Positions 10,296 through 22,317 of a DNA stretch of 64,000 bases are shown here, in pieces. Source of the DNA: Gammaproteobacteria bacterium HGW-Gammaproteobacteria-15 (GTDB lineage: Bacteria; Pseudomonadota; Gammaproteobacteria; Enterobacterales; Alteromonadaceae). The notes below the pieces were generated by a model. The model was not told the DNA's origin and ran no database searches. It saw only the letters and a list, made by a program, of their open reading frames with translations. The DNA is taken from the NCBI GenBank assembly GCA_002840125.1, contig PGZF01000003.1, forward strand, positions 558,001 through 622,000, read 5' to 3'. Both the position numbers and the translations under genes were made by a program. Each line of letters opens with the position of its first letter. The stretch's first letter is position 1.

Positions 10296-10676
10296 TTAAC
10301 TTACTTCGTCAGGTTCTACCGCGTCAGACTCGGTAAAGTCAGCTTTGCCAGAGCGAGCATGTTTGTCGCGTAACTTACCCACTAATGAGCTGAGTTTTCG
10401 CTGCATTTTATCAGCTGCGCCGGTTATTGCCTGGCCAACAGTGGCGGCATGTTCTGTAATCGCTACCGGATCCAGCCCTTCAGGCCGCGCTTCAAGTAAA
10501 CAGCGTTTATCATTGCCGTCATGCTTGGTATTGCCGTTTTCATCACTTAAATGCACTTCAATCCGGGTTACGTGATCAGCAAAGCGGCTGAGCTTGTTGT
10601 GTAATGTATCGCGGACAAACTCAGCAAGGCGCTCGTCGGCCTGGATATGACGGTCTGTATTAATTTGAATTTGCAT
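10296..10676 (-). CDS. HPF/RaiA-family ribosome-associated protein
   Basis: 126-residue protein of the hibernation-promoting factor/RaiA family, which binds the 30S decoding region and stabilises idle ribosomes. The beta-alpha-beta pattern starts MQIQINTDRHIQ, continues RIEVHLSDENGNTKHD, CLLEARPEGLDP, and ends in the TVGQAITGAADKMQRKL helix. The C-terminal 25 residues are acidic and probably disordered. A clear ribosome site (AGGAG) lies 8 bp before the ATG. This is not the rpoN-linked hpf locus and is likely an extra paralogue, so I give no symbol. Confidence 0.82.
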   Translation of the reverse strand: MQIQINTDRHIQADERLAEFVRDTLHNKLSRFADHVTRIEVHLSDENGNTKHDGNDKRCLLEARPEGLDPVAITEHAATVGQAITGAADKMQRKLSSLVGKLRDKHARSGKADFTESDAVEPDEVS

Positions 10677-10853
10677 AGGCTACTCCTGTTGTTGACTCTG
10701 TGGCGGTGAGGCTTAACTAGCAGACCCCCCACCGGCGTCGAATGGTTTCCATTTGCTATTACTTATCTGGAGACTCTGAGCGCTACACTCAAGGGGAATG
10801 AATTAAAAACTTTTGCTGTAAGGCAGGTGTTTGTGGGGGGCAAATACAGTGAG

Positions 10854-10948
10854 AACCGGTTTGCTCTAAGCCAACCGTTGCAGGCCAGGATGGCCGAATC
10901 GAGCCCCCAGGGACGGGTTTACGGCGTGTTGGTGTGAGCAAACCGGTT
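10854..10948. repeat. Long imperfect hairpin element, possibly a dispersed intergenic repeat
   Basis: A perfect 13-bp inverted repeat (AACCGGTTTGCTC at 10854-10866; GAGCAAACCGGTT at 10936-10948) is extended inward by CCAAC (10871-10875)/GTTGG (10928-10932). It encloses a smaller hairpin GGCC-AGGAT-GGCC (10883-10895) and a CCCC...GGG segment. The branched fold could be a small RNA, a mobile palindromic element or a cruciform. Only one copy lies in this window. I have an uncertain memory of similar GAGCCCCCAGGGACGGGTTT cores recurring in Alteromonadales genomes. Confidence 0.55.
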
Positions 10949-11001
10949 CGTATCGAAGAGACTGATTGACTAACTAAATCACATTAGCCAGCAGCTTTAC
11001 G

Positions 11002-11030
11002 TTGAGTGGCGATGCGCGCTTTGCTATACT
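11002..11030 (+). promoter_or_regulatory. Sigma-70 promoter of pyrG
   Basis: -35 TTGAGT (11002-11007), a 17-bp spacer, and an extended -10 (TGC then TATACT, 11025-11030). This predicts transcription starting near 11037 and a leader of about 115 nt before the pyrG ATG. Confidence 0.7.
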
Positions 11031-11044
11031 TTCCTCCCGTCCTG

Positions 11045-11117
11045 ATACCAATTCTTGAACAACCGTTGTACCCCAGTGTTTGCGCACCGGGCGCTTGGTG
11101 TTTTTCTGTTTTGGTAT
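11045..11117 (+). promoter_or_regulatory. Structured pyrG leader with attenuator-like hairpin
   Basis: ATACCAA (11045-11051) can pair with TTGGTAT (11111-11117). Within it, CACCGG (11085-11090) can pair with TTGGTG (11095-11100, two G-T wobbles), directly followed by TTTTT (11101-11105). The two pairings do not overlap, but the inner hairpin resembles a weak intrinsic terminator. Any role in attenuation is inference. Confidence 0.35.
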
Positions 11118-11132
11118 TCATCTATTGATTAA

Positions 11133-12788
<1,656 letters not shown>

Positions 12789-12796
12789 CTTGTGCT

Positions 12797-12829
12797 AAGC
12801 CGTGTCAATAAACACGGCTTTTTCGTTTT
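12797..12829 (+). terminator. Terminator or attenuator between pyrG and eno
   Basis: AAGCCGTGT (12797-12805) pairs with ACACGGCTT (12812-12820), a 9-bp stem with a 6-nt loop followed by TTTTCGTTTT. Only 61 bp separate the two genes, so it may act as a partial terminator. Confidence 0.75.
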
Positions 12830-12845
12830 AGAACAGGGGACTTAA

Positions 12846-14141
<1,296 letters not shown>

Positions 14142-14163
14142 TTACTCACTGGCGCTAAATAAA

Positions 14164-14192
14164 CAAGCCACCGCAAGGTGGCTTTGTTTTGT
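14164..14192 (+). terminator. Intrinsic terminator of eno
   Basis: AAGCCACC (14165-14172), loop GCAA, GGTGGCTT (14177-14184), then TGTTTTG. It lies 24 bp after the eno stop. Confidence 0.85.
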
Positions 14193-14227
14193 CTGCTATA
14201 CAATCATGCTGCTGTTATCACCCTGCG

Positions 14228-14455
14228 TTAATGCAGCAAGGTGTTTAGCTCGTCAATCACTTCGCACCACTCCGCATCTTGTTTGAGTGACTCGCGCAAA
14301 AAACTGGCCTGGGCCGGATTCCAGAATGCTGCATCCTGTATTGCCGTATTTGCGGGTAGTTTATGCTGGCTGACAAACCGGCGTATAGCCTGTTCATCAT
14401 TGTCTAATCCCAGTTGGGCAAATAAGGTGTGCAAATCATGTTGTGACATATCCAT
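14228..14455 (-). CDS. DUF2789 family protein
   Basis: 75-residue acidic, helical protein that I recognise as the DUF2789 family, common in Alteromonadales and Pseudomonas and of unknown function. Signature features are LFAQLGLDNDEQAIRRFV, then FWNPAQASFLRESLKQDAEWCEVIDELNTLLH. There is no signal peptide or membrane segment, so it is probably cytosolic. It converges on eno and is divergent from the GNAT gene. Confidence 0.8.
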   Translation of the reverse strand: MDMSQHDLHTLFAQLGLDNDEQAIRRFVSQHKLPANTAIQDAAFWNPAQASFLRESLKQDAEWCEVIDELNTLLH

Positions 14456-14622
14456 AACTTATCCTTGGGTATTCTGCGGTTAATACAGCATAGCCAGCTG
14501 CATACTCTTTTGCTATACAGTGGTTTTGCGACAAAGCGGTTATGCTGTAAAACCGCCGCTTGGCAATACAAAGCCTTGCTGCTATTGTGGATAAAAAAAC
14601 AACAATAACAGACGGGGTATGT

Positions 14623-15273
14623 ATGTTGGCTGAACTGAATACGGTAGAGCTGGACCGGCTAAAAGCAATTTTGCTTAGTGCTGATGAATTGAAACTGGCA
14701 GCATCGCTGCTGTATCAGTCTTACCATGATGATCCGCTGTTTATGGAAATTTTTCGCGCCGATAAAACAGATTATGAACAAAGGCTGCGCGCCGCTATCC
14801 GTGAAGAGTTAAATACCTTCTGGCAGGCAAAGCAGCCAATGATAGGTTTGTTTGCTGCTGAGCAGTTACTGGGCGTGGCCTGTGTTATTACGCCGGATTC
14901 AGGTATTGGTGCCAGCCGGCTGTGGCATTGGCGGCTGAAAATGTTGCTCACAGCAGGCTATGTTTCTACTAAACAGTTACTGGAAAAAGAGCAAAAAATT
15001 CATGCTGCCATGCCCGCAGAGCGCTACCATATGCTGGCGTTTATCGCTGTCGCACCCAAGCAGCAACACTTAGGGTTAGGCCATTATCTTATTCACGCGG
15101 TGGATTCGATTGTGGATAAAGATCAACACTCTGCCGGCATTGGTGTCTTTGTTACGCTGGAAAAATACCAGGCTTTTTTTGCCGATGATAAATATCAGCC
15201 GGTGACTGAACTGGCGTTTAATACCGTCAGTGGTACCCTGATGTTCCGGCCACGGCAACAGCTGGCCGGCTGA
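14623..15273 (+). CDS. GNAT-family N-acetyltransferase
   Basis: 216-residue protein with the layout of GCN5-related acetyltransferases. The central motif A region MLAFIAVAPKQQHLGLGHYLI resembles the acetyl-CoA loop (Q/RxxGxG/A, here QHLGLG). Earlier strands (MIGLFAAEQLLGVACVI) match the beta-4 region. The frame stays open upstream to a TTG at 14560, but I prefer the ATG at 14623 because GGGG lies just before it at suitable spacing. The substrate cannot be inferred. It is 20 bp upstream of the Mpo1-like gene, probably an operon. Confidence 0.75.
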   Translation: MLAELNTVELDRLKAILLSADELKLAASLLYQSYHDDPLFMEIFRADKTDYEQRLRAAIREELNTFWQAKQPMIGLFAAEQLLGVACVITPDSGIGASRLWHWRLKMLLTAGYVSTKQLLEKEQKIHAAMPAERYHMLAFIAVAPKQQHLGLGHYLIHAVDSIVDKDQHSAGIGVFVTLEKYQAFFADDKYQPVTELAFNTVSGTLMFRPRQQLAG

Positions 15274-15293
15274 TTTAGCAGGGGAGAACGCCG

Positions 15294-15617
15294 ATGAGTA
15301 GATTCAGCAGTTTCGCAGAGTTTTACCCGTATTATTTAAGCGAACACCAAAATCCGGTGTGCCGTGCACTGCACTACATAGGCAGCACTTTAGTGATTGC
15401 TGTGTTGTTATATGCGTTAATTACGCAGCAATGGGCCTGGTTGTGGTTATTGCCGGTTATTGGCTATGGTTTTGCCTGGGTTGGCCATTTTGCCTTTGAA
15501 CACAACAAACCGGCCACCTTCCAATACCCGTTCTACAGCCTGGCGGCCGACTGGGTAATGTTAAAAGATTTTTTGACCGGCCAGCTCAAACATAAGCTGC
15601 CGGTTAAACCGGCCTAG
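15294..15617 (+). CDS. Mpo1-like (DUF962) membrane protein
   Basis: 107-residue protein of the DUF962/Mpo1-like family. The hallmark start SFAEFYPYYLSEHQNPVCRALHYIGS is followed by two hydrophobic segments (about 30-47 and 49-66) and WVGHFAFEHNKPATFQYP. The yeast homologue Mpo1 is an Fe(II)-dependent dioxygenase of fatty-acid alpha-oxidation with conserved histidines. The H in LSEHQNP, LHYIG and GHFAFEHNKP are compatible, but the bacterial role is untested. The stop overlaps the convergent DUF3301 gene by 4 bp. Confidence 0.83.
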   Translation: MSRFSSFAEFYPYYLSEHQNPVCRALHYIGSTLVIAVLLYALITQQWAWLWLLPVIGYGFAWVGHFAFEHNKPATFQYPFYSLAADWVMLKDFLTGQLKHKLPVKPA

Positions 15618-15913
15618 TTAATCCGGTAGGCCGGCAGGTTAAATTCTGCCAGCCGCATACCGCTCAGTAACAATTCAGCCTGATAGCGGCTTTCGCCGTC
15701 ACCGCTGAAATCCACCTGATATGAGGTAATAAAGCGTAAGCGGCCATTGATCTTACGAAAACTATGGCCACTGCGGCCACAGTCAAGCATTTGCAGTTGC
15801 TGCTGCTGACAAAGCTGGCGCGCCACAACTACTGCGCGTTCATCTTGTTTACGTTGCAGCCAGAAGGCATAACAGATACTGCTGATTATCAACAGTAGTA
15901 ATACTGGACCCAT
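15614..15913 (-). CDS. DUF3301 family membrane-anchored protein
   Basis: 99 residues from the preferred ATG at 15913, where GGAG lies 8-9 bp upstream. The open frame continues to 15955 without a better start. A single N-terminal membrane segment (GPVLLLLIISSICYAFWL) precedes RKQDERAVVVARQLCQQQQLQMLDCG and a beta-rich tail (YQVDFSGDGESRYQAELLL, ending LPAYRI). This is the DUF3301 pattern of gammaproteobacteria. Function is unknown. It is convergent with the Mpo1-like gene. Confidence 0.78.
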   Translation of the reverse strand: MGPVLLLLIISSICYAFWLQRKQDERAVVVARQLCQQQQLQMLDCGRSGHSFRKINGRLRFITSYQVDFSGDGESRYQAELLLSGMRLAEFNLPAYRIN

Positions 15914-16022
15914 AGATAACTCCCGAAAGTATTGGCAGATAATGCTGATTAACAACGCCTTTTACAAGGGCTGGTTGCAGCTTTAGCTTATGTTAAACTG
16001 TGCTTCTTATTACGAGGTTGTT

Positions 16023-16343
16023 ATGTCAGATGTTGTTAAAACCCTGCTGATTGCACTGGAGACAGAGCTAAAACAACAGCAGTTGTGGAGTGCATCAGCA
16101 CCAGAGCCTGCCGCCATGGCCAGTACAGTACCGTTTTGTTACGACACTATGGCGCTTGAGCAGTGGCTACAATTTATCTTTTTACCGCGGATGCAGGCCC
16201 TGCTGGATACAAAATCAGCCTTACCCAACAAAATCAGTGTGCTGCCAGTTGCAACTGAGGCGTTTAAAGCACATGGCAAGCGTGTGCTACCACTGCTGGG
16301 TATTATTGCGCGTATAGATAGCACCTTGTCGGGTGAGGCATGA
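16023..16343 (+). CDS. yqcC: YqcC family protein
   Basis: 106 residues from the ATG at 16023, chosen over the upstream in-frame ATG at 15990 because ACGAGG precedes it and the family starts near here. The YqcC pattern LEQWLQFIFLPRMQALLD is visible, with conserved PFCYDTMA. The function is unknown, but the gene is almost always linked to truC. Here its TGA overlaps the truC ATG (ATGA), so translation is coupled. Synteny yqcC-truC-yqcA matches E. coli. Confidence 0.87.
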   Translation: MSDVVKTLLIALETELKQQQLWSASAPEPAAMASTVPFCYDTMALEQWLQFIFLPRMQALLDTKSALPNKISVLPVATEAFKAHGKRVLPLLGIIARIDSTLSGEA

Positions 16344-17146
16344 GTTCAGCCGAACCTTTTGTGCTTAATGCGCCCCTGCGCATTTTGTATCAGGACGAGC
16401 ATATAGTAGCGATAGATAAACCCAGTGGCATGCTGGTGCACCGCTCATTTCTTGATAAGCACGAAACAGTGTTTGTTATGCAAACGCTGCGCGATCAGAT
16501 TGACCGGCATGTATTTCCGGTGCACCGGTTAGACCGGCCAACGTCCGGCGTGTTGGTGTTTGCTTTATCCAGCGAGGTTGCTCGCCTGTTAGGGGCGCAG
16601 CAGGAAAAACAACTGTGGCGTAAGCACTATCTGGCAGTGGTACGCGGCTTTTTACCACAGGGCGGTAAGCTGGATTATCCGCTTAAAGAAGAACTGGATA
16701 AAATTGCCGACAAATTCAGCCGCGACGATAAAGCGCCGCAGCAGGCCATTACCCGTTATCAGCCGTTACAGCAGGTTGAACTGCCAATACCGGTAAGTAA
16801 ATACCCGGCAGCACGTTACTCGTTAGTGGCGCTGCAACCCTTAACCGGGCGTAAACACCAGCTGCGCCGCCATCTGGCGCATTTACGCTATCCGATCGTC
16901 GGTGACACCAGCCATGGTGACGGTAAACATAATGCGCTGTTTAAACAGCATTTTAATTGCCGGCGTTTATTGCTGGTTGCCAAGCAGCTGCAGTTACCGC
17001 ACCCGGTCACGGCGGAAACTTTGCAGTTTAGCGCTGGTCTGAACGAGCTTGAACCGTTGTTTAGCCAATTTGGCTGGCCGGTAGATGACACTTATTATCA
17101 GCAACAATTTGCTGAGCTTTTTATGGAGGAAAAATGGCAAAAATAG
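16340..17146 (+). CDS. truC: tRNA pseudouridine(65) synthase TruC
   Basis: 268-residue RluA-family pseudouridine synthase that modifies U65 of tRNAs. The catalytic aspartate is in VHRLDRPTSGVLVFAL (about residue 60), and the conserved KHYLAVVRG and LTGRKHQLRRHLAHL motifs follow. No S4 domain is present, consistent with TruC (E. coli 260 residues) rather than RluC/D. It overlaps yqcC by 4 bp and the flavodoxin gene by 13 bp. Confidence 0.93.
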   Translation: MSSAEPFVLNAPLRILYQDEHIVAIDKPSGMLVHRSFLDKHETVFVMQTLRDQIDRHVFPVHRLDRPTSGVLVFALSSEVARLLGAQQEKQLWRKHYLAVVRGFLPQGGKLDYPLKEELDKIADKFSRDDKAPQQAITRYQPLQQVELPIPVSKYPAARYSLVALQPLTGRKHQLRRHLAHLRYPIVGDTSHGDGKHNALFKQHFNCRRLLLVAKQLQLPHPVTAETLQFSAGLNELEPLFSQFGWPVDDTYYQQQFAELFMEEKWQK

Positions 17147-17583
17147 CCCTGATCGTCGGTACCGTCTATGGCGCCGCCCAATATGTTGCGGAAGAAGCGT
17201 TACCGTTATTAACCGGCCTGGGGCATGAGGTAGCGTTGTATGATGAAGCTAAACTGGATGACGTGCTGAGCTTTAATGCCGATATCTGGCTGGTAGTAAG
17301 CTCCACCACCGGCCAGGGTGATATACCTGACAATGTGTTTCCGTTTTTCCTGGATGTACAAAACCGTTTCCCGTTGTTAACCGGCAAAAAGTTTGCGGTT
17401 ATTGCGCTGGGAGACAGCAGCTACGACACCTTTTGTGCTGCCGGAGAGAAGTTTCGCGAGTTGTTACTGGAGATTCAGGGCACGGAGCTGGCACCGATGC
17501 TACGCATCGACGCCGGTGAAACGCTGGAGCCGGAAAGTATTGCCTTGCCGTGGCTTAAACAACATCTTAGTACCCAAAGCTAA
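17134..17583 (+). CDS. yqcA: Flavodoxin YqcA/MioC type
   Basis: 149-residue short-chain flavodoxin. The FMN phosphate loop reads GTVYGAAQYVA (residues 8-18), and the isoalloxazine-binding loops are SSTTGQGDIPDN and LGDSSYDTFCAAG. It transfers electrons; the partner enzyme of the YqcA group is not established. Ribosome site GGAGG is inside the end of truC, with which it overlaps by 13 bp. The gene converges on cysZ with 22 bp between stop codons. Confidence 0.9.
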   Translation: MAKIALIVGTVYGAAQYVAEEALPLLTGLGHEVALYDEAKLDDVLSFNADIWLVVSSTTGQGDIPDNVFPFFLDVQNRFPLLTGKKFAVIALGDSSYDTFCAAGEKFRELLLEIQGTELAPMLRIDAGETLEPESIALPWLKQHLSTQS

Positions 17584-17605
17584 CAGTACTTATCAACAGC
17601 ACATA

Positions 17606-18367
17606 TCAGCAGTATTTATCCAGTTTGTTATAGGCTTTAGCGCCCGGTGCTTTGAGTGCCGGGTCGTTTTGTGCTGCCAGTTTATCTACCCACATAGCCG
17701 TGGCACCGCATACTGCTATTGGCATCACAAACAGGTTGAATAACGGGATCATACAGGCAATATTTACCGTGATGCCAAAGGCAAAGCTACTGCCGGGCTG
17801 GCTGCGCAATTGCGCGCGCATAGTGCGAAAGTCTATTTTATGGTTATCAAACGGGTAATCGGCATACTGTATCGCCAGTAACCAGCTGGTAAATAAAAAC
17901 CATAAGATCGGGCCAATCAGGGGTAAAAATAAAAACAGCACAAACAATACAATTGCACGTGGCAGGGCGTAAATAAACTTTTGCCATTCGCGGGCCAGCA
18001 TACGTGGTATATCTTTGACAAAACCAGCCATACCAGTGTCAGGTATCGTCCGGCCAGATAAATGCGCTTCTACTTTCTCGCTTAGCAGGCCATTAAAAGG
18101 TGCGGCAATAAAGTTAGCCACCATGGTAAAGCTGTAGGCCAGGCCTATTACCAGCGACATCACCCCAAGCGGGATCAGCAGATATTCCAGCCAGTGCAGC
18201 CAATCAGGCAGGTATTGTTGCACTGCGGCCACCATAGCACTGACTTGCTGTAACAAAACATAAAACGCCAGAGAGAACAGCAACAGATTAATGAGCAGTG
18301 GGATCAGTACAAAACGCTTCAAACCTTTGGTATGGATCAAAGTTAAACCACGAAAAAAGTAGTACAT
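17606..18367 (-). CDS. cysZ: Sulfate transporter CysZ
   Basis: 253-residue inner-membrane protein of the CysZ family, a high-affinity sulfate channel supplying cysteine synthesis. The N-terminal YFFRGLTLIHTKGLKRFVLIPLLINLLLF, the hydrophobic hairpins around 25-50, 70-95, 145-170 and 200-225, and the conserved YPFDNHKIDF segment identify the family. E. coli CysZ has the same length (253). No other cys genes are nearby. Confidence 0.93.
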   Translation of the reverse strand: MYYFFRGLTLIHTKGLKRFVLIPLLINLLLFSLAFYVLLQQVSAMVAAVQQYLPDWLHWLEYLLIPLGVMSLVIGLAYSFTMVANFIAAPFNGLLSEKVEAHLSGRTIPDTGMAGFVKDIPRMLAREWQKFIYALPRAIVLFVLFLFLPLIGPILWFLFTSWLLAIQYADYPFDNHKIDFRTMRAQLRSQPGSSFAFGITVNIACMIPLFNLFVMPIAVCGATAMWVDKLAAQNDPALKAPGAKAYNKLDKYC

Positions 18368-18511
18368 TAAAACCTCAGCTTAAATACCGGCAACAGCTAT
18401 GCTGGCAGTATAAGGTGTCAGGCGTAAATTCTGCTGTATTAGCTCAGGTTTTTTGGTAACAGAATATAACGCTGTTAGCAGAGTGCTGGCATATCAGCGG
18501 GGTTTTTATGC

Positions 18512-18517
18512 TAGAAT
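18512..18517 (+). promoter_or_regulatory. Putative extended -10 element for the small membrane protein gene
   Basis: TGC followed by TAGAAT forms an extended -10 element 60 bp before the ATG at 18578. No convincing -35 is seen 16-18 bp upstream. Confidence 0.35.
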
Positions 18518-18577
18518 GCGCGCAGTTTTTTGCCGCGGTGCGGTTTAACCGGTTTTAACAGCAACTAAGGGTGATAT

Positions 18578-18772
18578 ATGGCGATGTTAGGTTCTGCATT
18601 GGTATTTGGAGTAACCACACTGTGTTTACTGGCAGGGTTAACCTGTCTTATTTCGGCCTTGTTGGTACCGGCTGCAGAGGGCTCAGAGAAGCAATTTGAA
18701 AAACGCCTTGAATACAGCATGTTTGCCGCTGTGGGTTTAGTCAGTTTTGCGGTGTTGCTGTATATCGGCTAA
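18578..18772 (+). CDS. Small two-segment membrane protein, unknown function
   Basis: 64-residue protein that is mostly membrane-embedded: segment 1 about 7-31 (LVFGVTTLCLLAGLTCLISALLV) and segment 2 about 48-63 (MFAAVGLVSFAVLLYI), joined by a charged loop with EGSEKQFEKR. It has a good ribosome site (AAGGGTG, 5 bp from the ATG) and a downstream terminator, so it is likely real. I do not recognise the family. It is divergent from cysZ and convergent with dapD. Confidence 0.65.
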   Translation: MAMLGSALVFGVTTLCLLAGLTCLISALLVPAAEGSEKQFEKRLEYSMFAAVGLVSFAVLLYIG

Positions 18773-18791
18773 AGCGGTTGTAGTGTAATAA

Positions 18792-18826
18792 AAAACGGCA
18801 GGAACAACCTGCCGTTTTGCTTTTGT
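18792..18826. terminator. Bidirectional terminator between the small membrane gene and dapD
   Basis: AAAACGGCAGG (18792-18802), loop AACAA, CCTGCCGTTTT (18808-18818), an 11-bp stem with T-rich flanks on both strands, placed between two convergent genes. Confidence 0.88.
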
Positions 18827-18835
18827 AAGCCTAAG

Positions 18836-19660
18836 TTATTCTATGCTGCGCAGCAGGGCGTTAATGCCTACTTTGGCGCGGGTTTGTGCATCGACTTTTT
18901 TCACAATAATAGCGGCATATAAGCTGTGGCTGCCATCTTTCGATGGAATTGAGCCTGGCACGACTACGGCACCTGCAGGTACGCGGCCATAGCTGATTTC
19001 GCCGGTTTCCCTGTCATAAATACGTGTGCTCTGGCTGATATACACACCCATTGACAGCACGGCACCTTCTTCAACAATCACGCCTTCTACCACTTCAGAG
19101 CGGGCGCCGATAAAGCAGTTATCTTCAATAATAGTTGGGTTTGCCTGCAACGGCTCTAATACGCCACCAATGCCAACGCCGCCGGATAAATGCACGTTTT
19201 TACCAATTTGCGCACAGCTACCTACGGTAGCCCAGGTATCTACCATAGTGCCTTCGCCGACATAGGCGCCAATATTGACGTAAGAAGGCATCAGTACCAC
19301 ATTTTTTGCCACATAGCTGCCACGGCGCACCGCCGCCGGTGGTACTACGCGCACACCATCGGCACGGAATTGTTCGTCAGTGTAGCTGGCGTATTTCATT
19401 GCTACTTTATCAAAAAAACGGTTTTCGGCGCCGTCCATTACCTGGTTATCGTTGATACGAAACGACAGCAATACGGCTTTTTTCAGCCACTGATGCACCA
19501 CCCATTCACCGGCAATTTTTTCTGCCACCCGGGCGCTACCGTTGTCCAGCATACTGATCACGCTGTCAACGGCGTGTTTTACGTCAGCACTGACGTTGGC
19601 CGGCGTGATATCGGCGCGTTGTTCAAATGCTTGTTCGATAATGCTTTTTAACTCTGACAT
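18836..19660 (-). CDS. dapD: 2,3,4,5-tetrahydropyridine-2,6-dicarboxylate N-succinyltransferase
   Basis: 274-residue DapD, which transfers succinyl from succinyl-CoA in the lysine/diaminopimelate pathway. After an N-terminal helical domain, the left-handed beta-helix of hexapeptide repeats is clear ([51 protein letters not shown]). Length matches E. coli DapD (274). It starts 8 bp after glnD, so map-glnD-dapD form an operon as in E. coli. Confidence 0.98.
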   Translation of the reverse strand: MSELKSIIEQAFEQRADITPANVSADVKHAVDSVISMLDNGSARVAEKIAGEWVVHQWLKKAVLLSFRINDNQVMDGAENRFFDKVAMKYASYTDEQFRADGVRVVPPAAVRRGSYVAKNVVLMPSYVNIGAYVGEGTMVDTWATVGSCAQIGKNVHLSGGVGIGGVLEPLQANPTIIEDNCFIGARSEVVEGVIVEEGAVLSMGVYISQSTRIYDRETGEISYGRVPAGAVVVPGSIPSKDGSHSLYAAIIVKKVDAQTRAKVGINALLRSIE

Positions 19661-19668
19661 TGTCTTTG

Positions 19669-22293
19669 TTAGCCTTCTGTTTGCTGTGAAAGTTGCTCGA
19701 TTAATGCCCGTTTCAGCGCGCTTTGTTGCTCACTGCTCAGGGCCTGATCGTCGCTATTTGAAATCATAAAAAAGTCTTCGGCCCGCTCGCCGATGGTAGT
19801 AATTTTAGCGGCATGAATATTGACATCGCAGCGCTGAAATACTTCACCGATATTAGCCAGCAAACCGGGGGTATCCAGTGCGGCTAATTCAATCATAGTG
19901 CGTTTACTGGTGTTGCCGGGTAAAAATACCACTTTGGGCGGCACATTAAATTGACGCATCTGGCGCGATAATTTGGTTTTTTGCCGCGATAAGTCTGGTT
20001 TGTCGAGAATATACAGCTCTAAAGCACGTTTAATACTTTGCTGGCGTGATGGCGAATTTACCGCCTCGCCGTTTTGCTCCAGTACAACAAAGGTATCCAT
20101 GGCATAACCGTCTTTGTTAGTCATAATCTGGGCATCGAAAATATTCACTTTTTTGCTATCCAGCGCCGCCACTAAACGGGCGAATAACTTGGGCTGATCT
20201 TTAGTGTAAATAAATACCTGAGTACCGCCACGGATGGGCGCTTTGCTGATTAGCACCAGCGGTTCGTCCGGGTTTTTATGCCGTAAAATATGCTCGCAGT
20301 GCCAGGCAATTTGCCGCGCGCTGTAGCGGGCAAAATAATCGGCTTTAATCCGGCTCCATAGCTGCAAAATTTCGCTTTCGCTAAAAGTTTGCTTCAGTAG
20401 CAGTGGCATGGCTTCGCTTTGGTTTTCGCGGATTAAATCGCGCAGGTCCATCGGCTTTTCCAGCCCTCGGCGAAAGGCTTTTTGCGTGGCCAAAAACAAC
20501 TCACGCAGCAAAGAGCCTTTCCAGTCATTCCATAAATTATCGTTAGTGGCGCGGATATCGGCCAGCGTCAGGCAGTACAGATAATTCAGCCGGGTTTCGT
20601 CGCGTACTTTTTCGGCAAACTCGGCCACTACTGCCGGGTCGTGAATATCACGGCGCTGCGCGGTAACTGACATCAGCAGGTGATGCTCGACCAGCCAGGC
20701 AATCAGTTTACTGTCAAACTCGCTGAGCTTATGCAGCTTGGCAAATTCGCGCACGTCCATAGCGCCAAGCTCGGAGTGATCGCCACCGCGGCCTTTGGCG
20801 ATATCATGGAAAATACCGGCCAAATATAGCAATTCTGGTTTTTCCATTTTTCTGACGATGTCACTGCATAGCGGAAACTCGCTTTCATGTTCGCTTAACG
20901 TGTACTTATACAGGTTTTTCAGCAGGCGGTGAGTGTGCTCATCTACAGTGTAGGCGTGGAACAAGTCAAACTGCATCTGGCCGACAATATTACGCCACTG
21001 CGGCAGATAAGCTGCCAGCACGCCGTAGCGGTGCATTAAGGTAATGGCTTTGTCCATGCCGCGCGGATGGCGGATAATAGCTAAAAACAGCTGGCGGCAG
21101 GCTTCATAGTCCTGTAAATCGCCCATTAAACGCCGCCGCACCTGGCGTATTAACCGCATGGTAGAAGAATGCACACCGGTAATATTGGAGTTATTGGCAA
21201 TATGCCAGAACAGCCGCAGCAGGTTATCGCGCCTTGCAAATACGGCGTTGTCGCGGGCCACGATCAAATGGCCCTGCAGCTCAAAGTAGTCATCCAGGAG
21301 CAGCGTTTTAACTTTTTCTTTGTGGTTTAAAATGCTGCCGTCAAAGTGCTGCAGCAGCATTTCGTTCAGCTCGCTAACCCGTTGCACGGTGCGGAAAAAC
21401 CGCTTCATCATCCGTTCCACCGAGGCTTTGCCGTCGGCACCAAAGCCTAGCCGTTCTGCCACAGCCGGTTGGTAATCAAATAAAATACGGTTTTCGTTGC
21501 GCCCGGCTTCCATATGCAGTGCAAAACGCATTTGCCACAAATAGGCTTCGCACTCCATCAGCTCCTGATATTCATCTTCGGTCAGGTACTGATAGGCCAC
21601 CAGCTCGCGCATCGTACGGGTTTGGAAATGGCGCTTGGCTACCCAGCCGATGGTTTGAATATCGCGCAGGCCGCCCGGATTAGCTTTTAAGTTCGGCTCA
21701 AGGTTGTAGGCTGTGCCGTGATACTGCGCATGACGCTGTTGTTGTTCATGCCGTTTGGCCTGAAAAAACGCCTGGCTTGTCCAGAAACTGTCTTTGCTGA
21801 CTTCAAACTGTAGCTGCTCAAACAACGGTTTATTGCCGGTTAACAAACGCATTTCCAGCAGGTTAGTGGCGATGGTGATATCGTCTTTACCCAGTTTTAT
21901 TGATTCTTTTACCGTGCGTACACTGTGGCCAACTTCCAGCCGTAAATCCCACAGTGTGGTAATAAACTGGGCGATAGCCTCTTGTTGGGCCGTGGACAAA
22001 CGGCCATCAGCCAGGATCAGTAAGTCGATATCAGAGCTGGGGTGCAGTTCACCGCGGCCATAGCCGCCTACTGCAATCAGGCTTAAATCTTTGCTTTTAT
22101 GCAGCTCGTATTTATGCCACAGCTGCACCAGTATTTCGTCAATAAAATGTGCCCGGGCTTTGACCAGCGTATTCACCGGATGCTGCGAAAAGGTGCGGCC
22201 AAGCCAGTCGTGAAAGTCAGCGAAATGTTTTTTGTAGCTCTCCAGACTGTAACTGTCAGGCAGCGCTTTGCTAAAGGTTACGGTCTGGGTCAT
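19669..22293 (-). CDS. glnD: Bifunctional uridylyltransferase/uridylyl-removing enzyme GlnD
   Basis: 874-residue GlnD, the glutamine sensor that uridylylates and deuridylylates PII proteins. Domain order: nucleotidyltransferase with [19 protein letters not shown] near residue 80; a helical linker; an HD hydrolase domain with [12 protein letters not shown] and [17 protein letters not shown] near 450-510; and two C-terminal ACT domains ([20 protein letters not shown] and [20 protein letters not shown]). It lies 24 bp downstream of map. Confidence 0.98.
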   Translation of the reverse strand: MTQTVTFSKALPDSYSLESYKKHFADFHDWLGRTFSQHPVNTLVKARAHFIDEILVQLWHKYELHKSKDLSLIAVGGYGRGELHPSSDIDLLILADGRLSTAQQEAIAQFITTLWDLRLEVGHSVRTVKESIKLGKDDITIATNLLEMRLLTGNKPLFEQLQFEVSKDSFWTSQAFFQAKRHEQQQRHAQYHGTAYNLEPNLKANPGGLRDIQTIGWVAKRHFQTRTMRELVAYQYLTEDEYQELMECEAYLWQMRFALHMEAGRNENRILFDYQPAVAERLGFGADGKASVERMMKRFFRTVQRVSELNEMLLQHFDGSILNHKEKVKTLLLDDYFELQGHLIVARDNAVFARRDNLLRLFWHIANNSNITGVHSSTMRLIRQVRRRLMGDLQDYEACRQLFLAIIRHPRGMDKAITLMHRYGVLAAYLPQWRNIVGQMQFDLFHAYTVDEHTHRLLKNLYKYTLSEHESEFPLCSDIVRKMEKPELLYLAGIFHDIAKGRGGDHSELGAMDVREFAKLHKLSEFDSKLIAWLVEHHLLMSVTAQRRDIHDPAVVAEFAEKVRDETRLNYLYCLTLADIRATNDNLWNDWKGSLLRELFLATQKAFRRGLEKPMDLRDLIRENQSEAMPLLLKQTFSESEILQLWSRIKADYFARYSARQIAWHCEHILRHKNPDEPLVLISKAPIRGGTQVFIYTKDQPKLFARLVAALDSKKVNIFDAQIMTNKDGYAMDTFVVLEQNGEAVNSPSRQQSIKRALELYILDKPDLSRQKTKLSRQMRQFNVPPKVVFLPGNTSKRTMIELAALDTPGLLANIGEVFQRCDVNIHAAKITTIGERAEDFFMISNSDDQALSSEQQSALKRALIEQLSQQTEG

Positions 22294-22317
22294 GTCGCTT
22301 ACTCCATAATAGCGGGC

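Noticed and set aside
14560-14622. TTG-started 21-codon extension of the GNAT gene
   Set aside because: Weak start without a ribosome site; the ATG at 14623 has GGGG at proper spacing.
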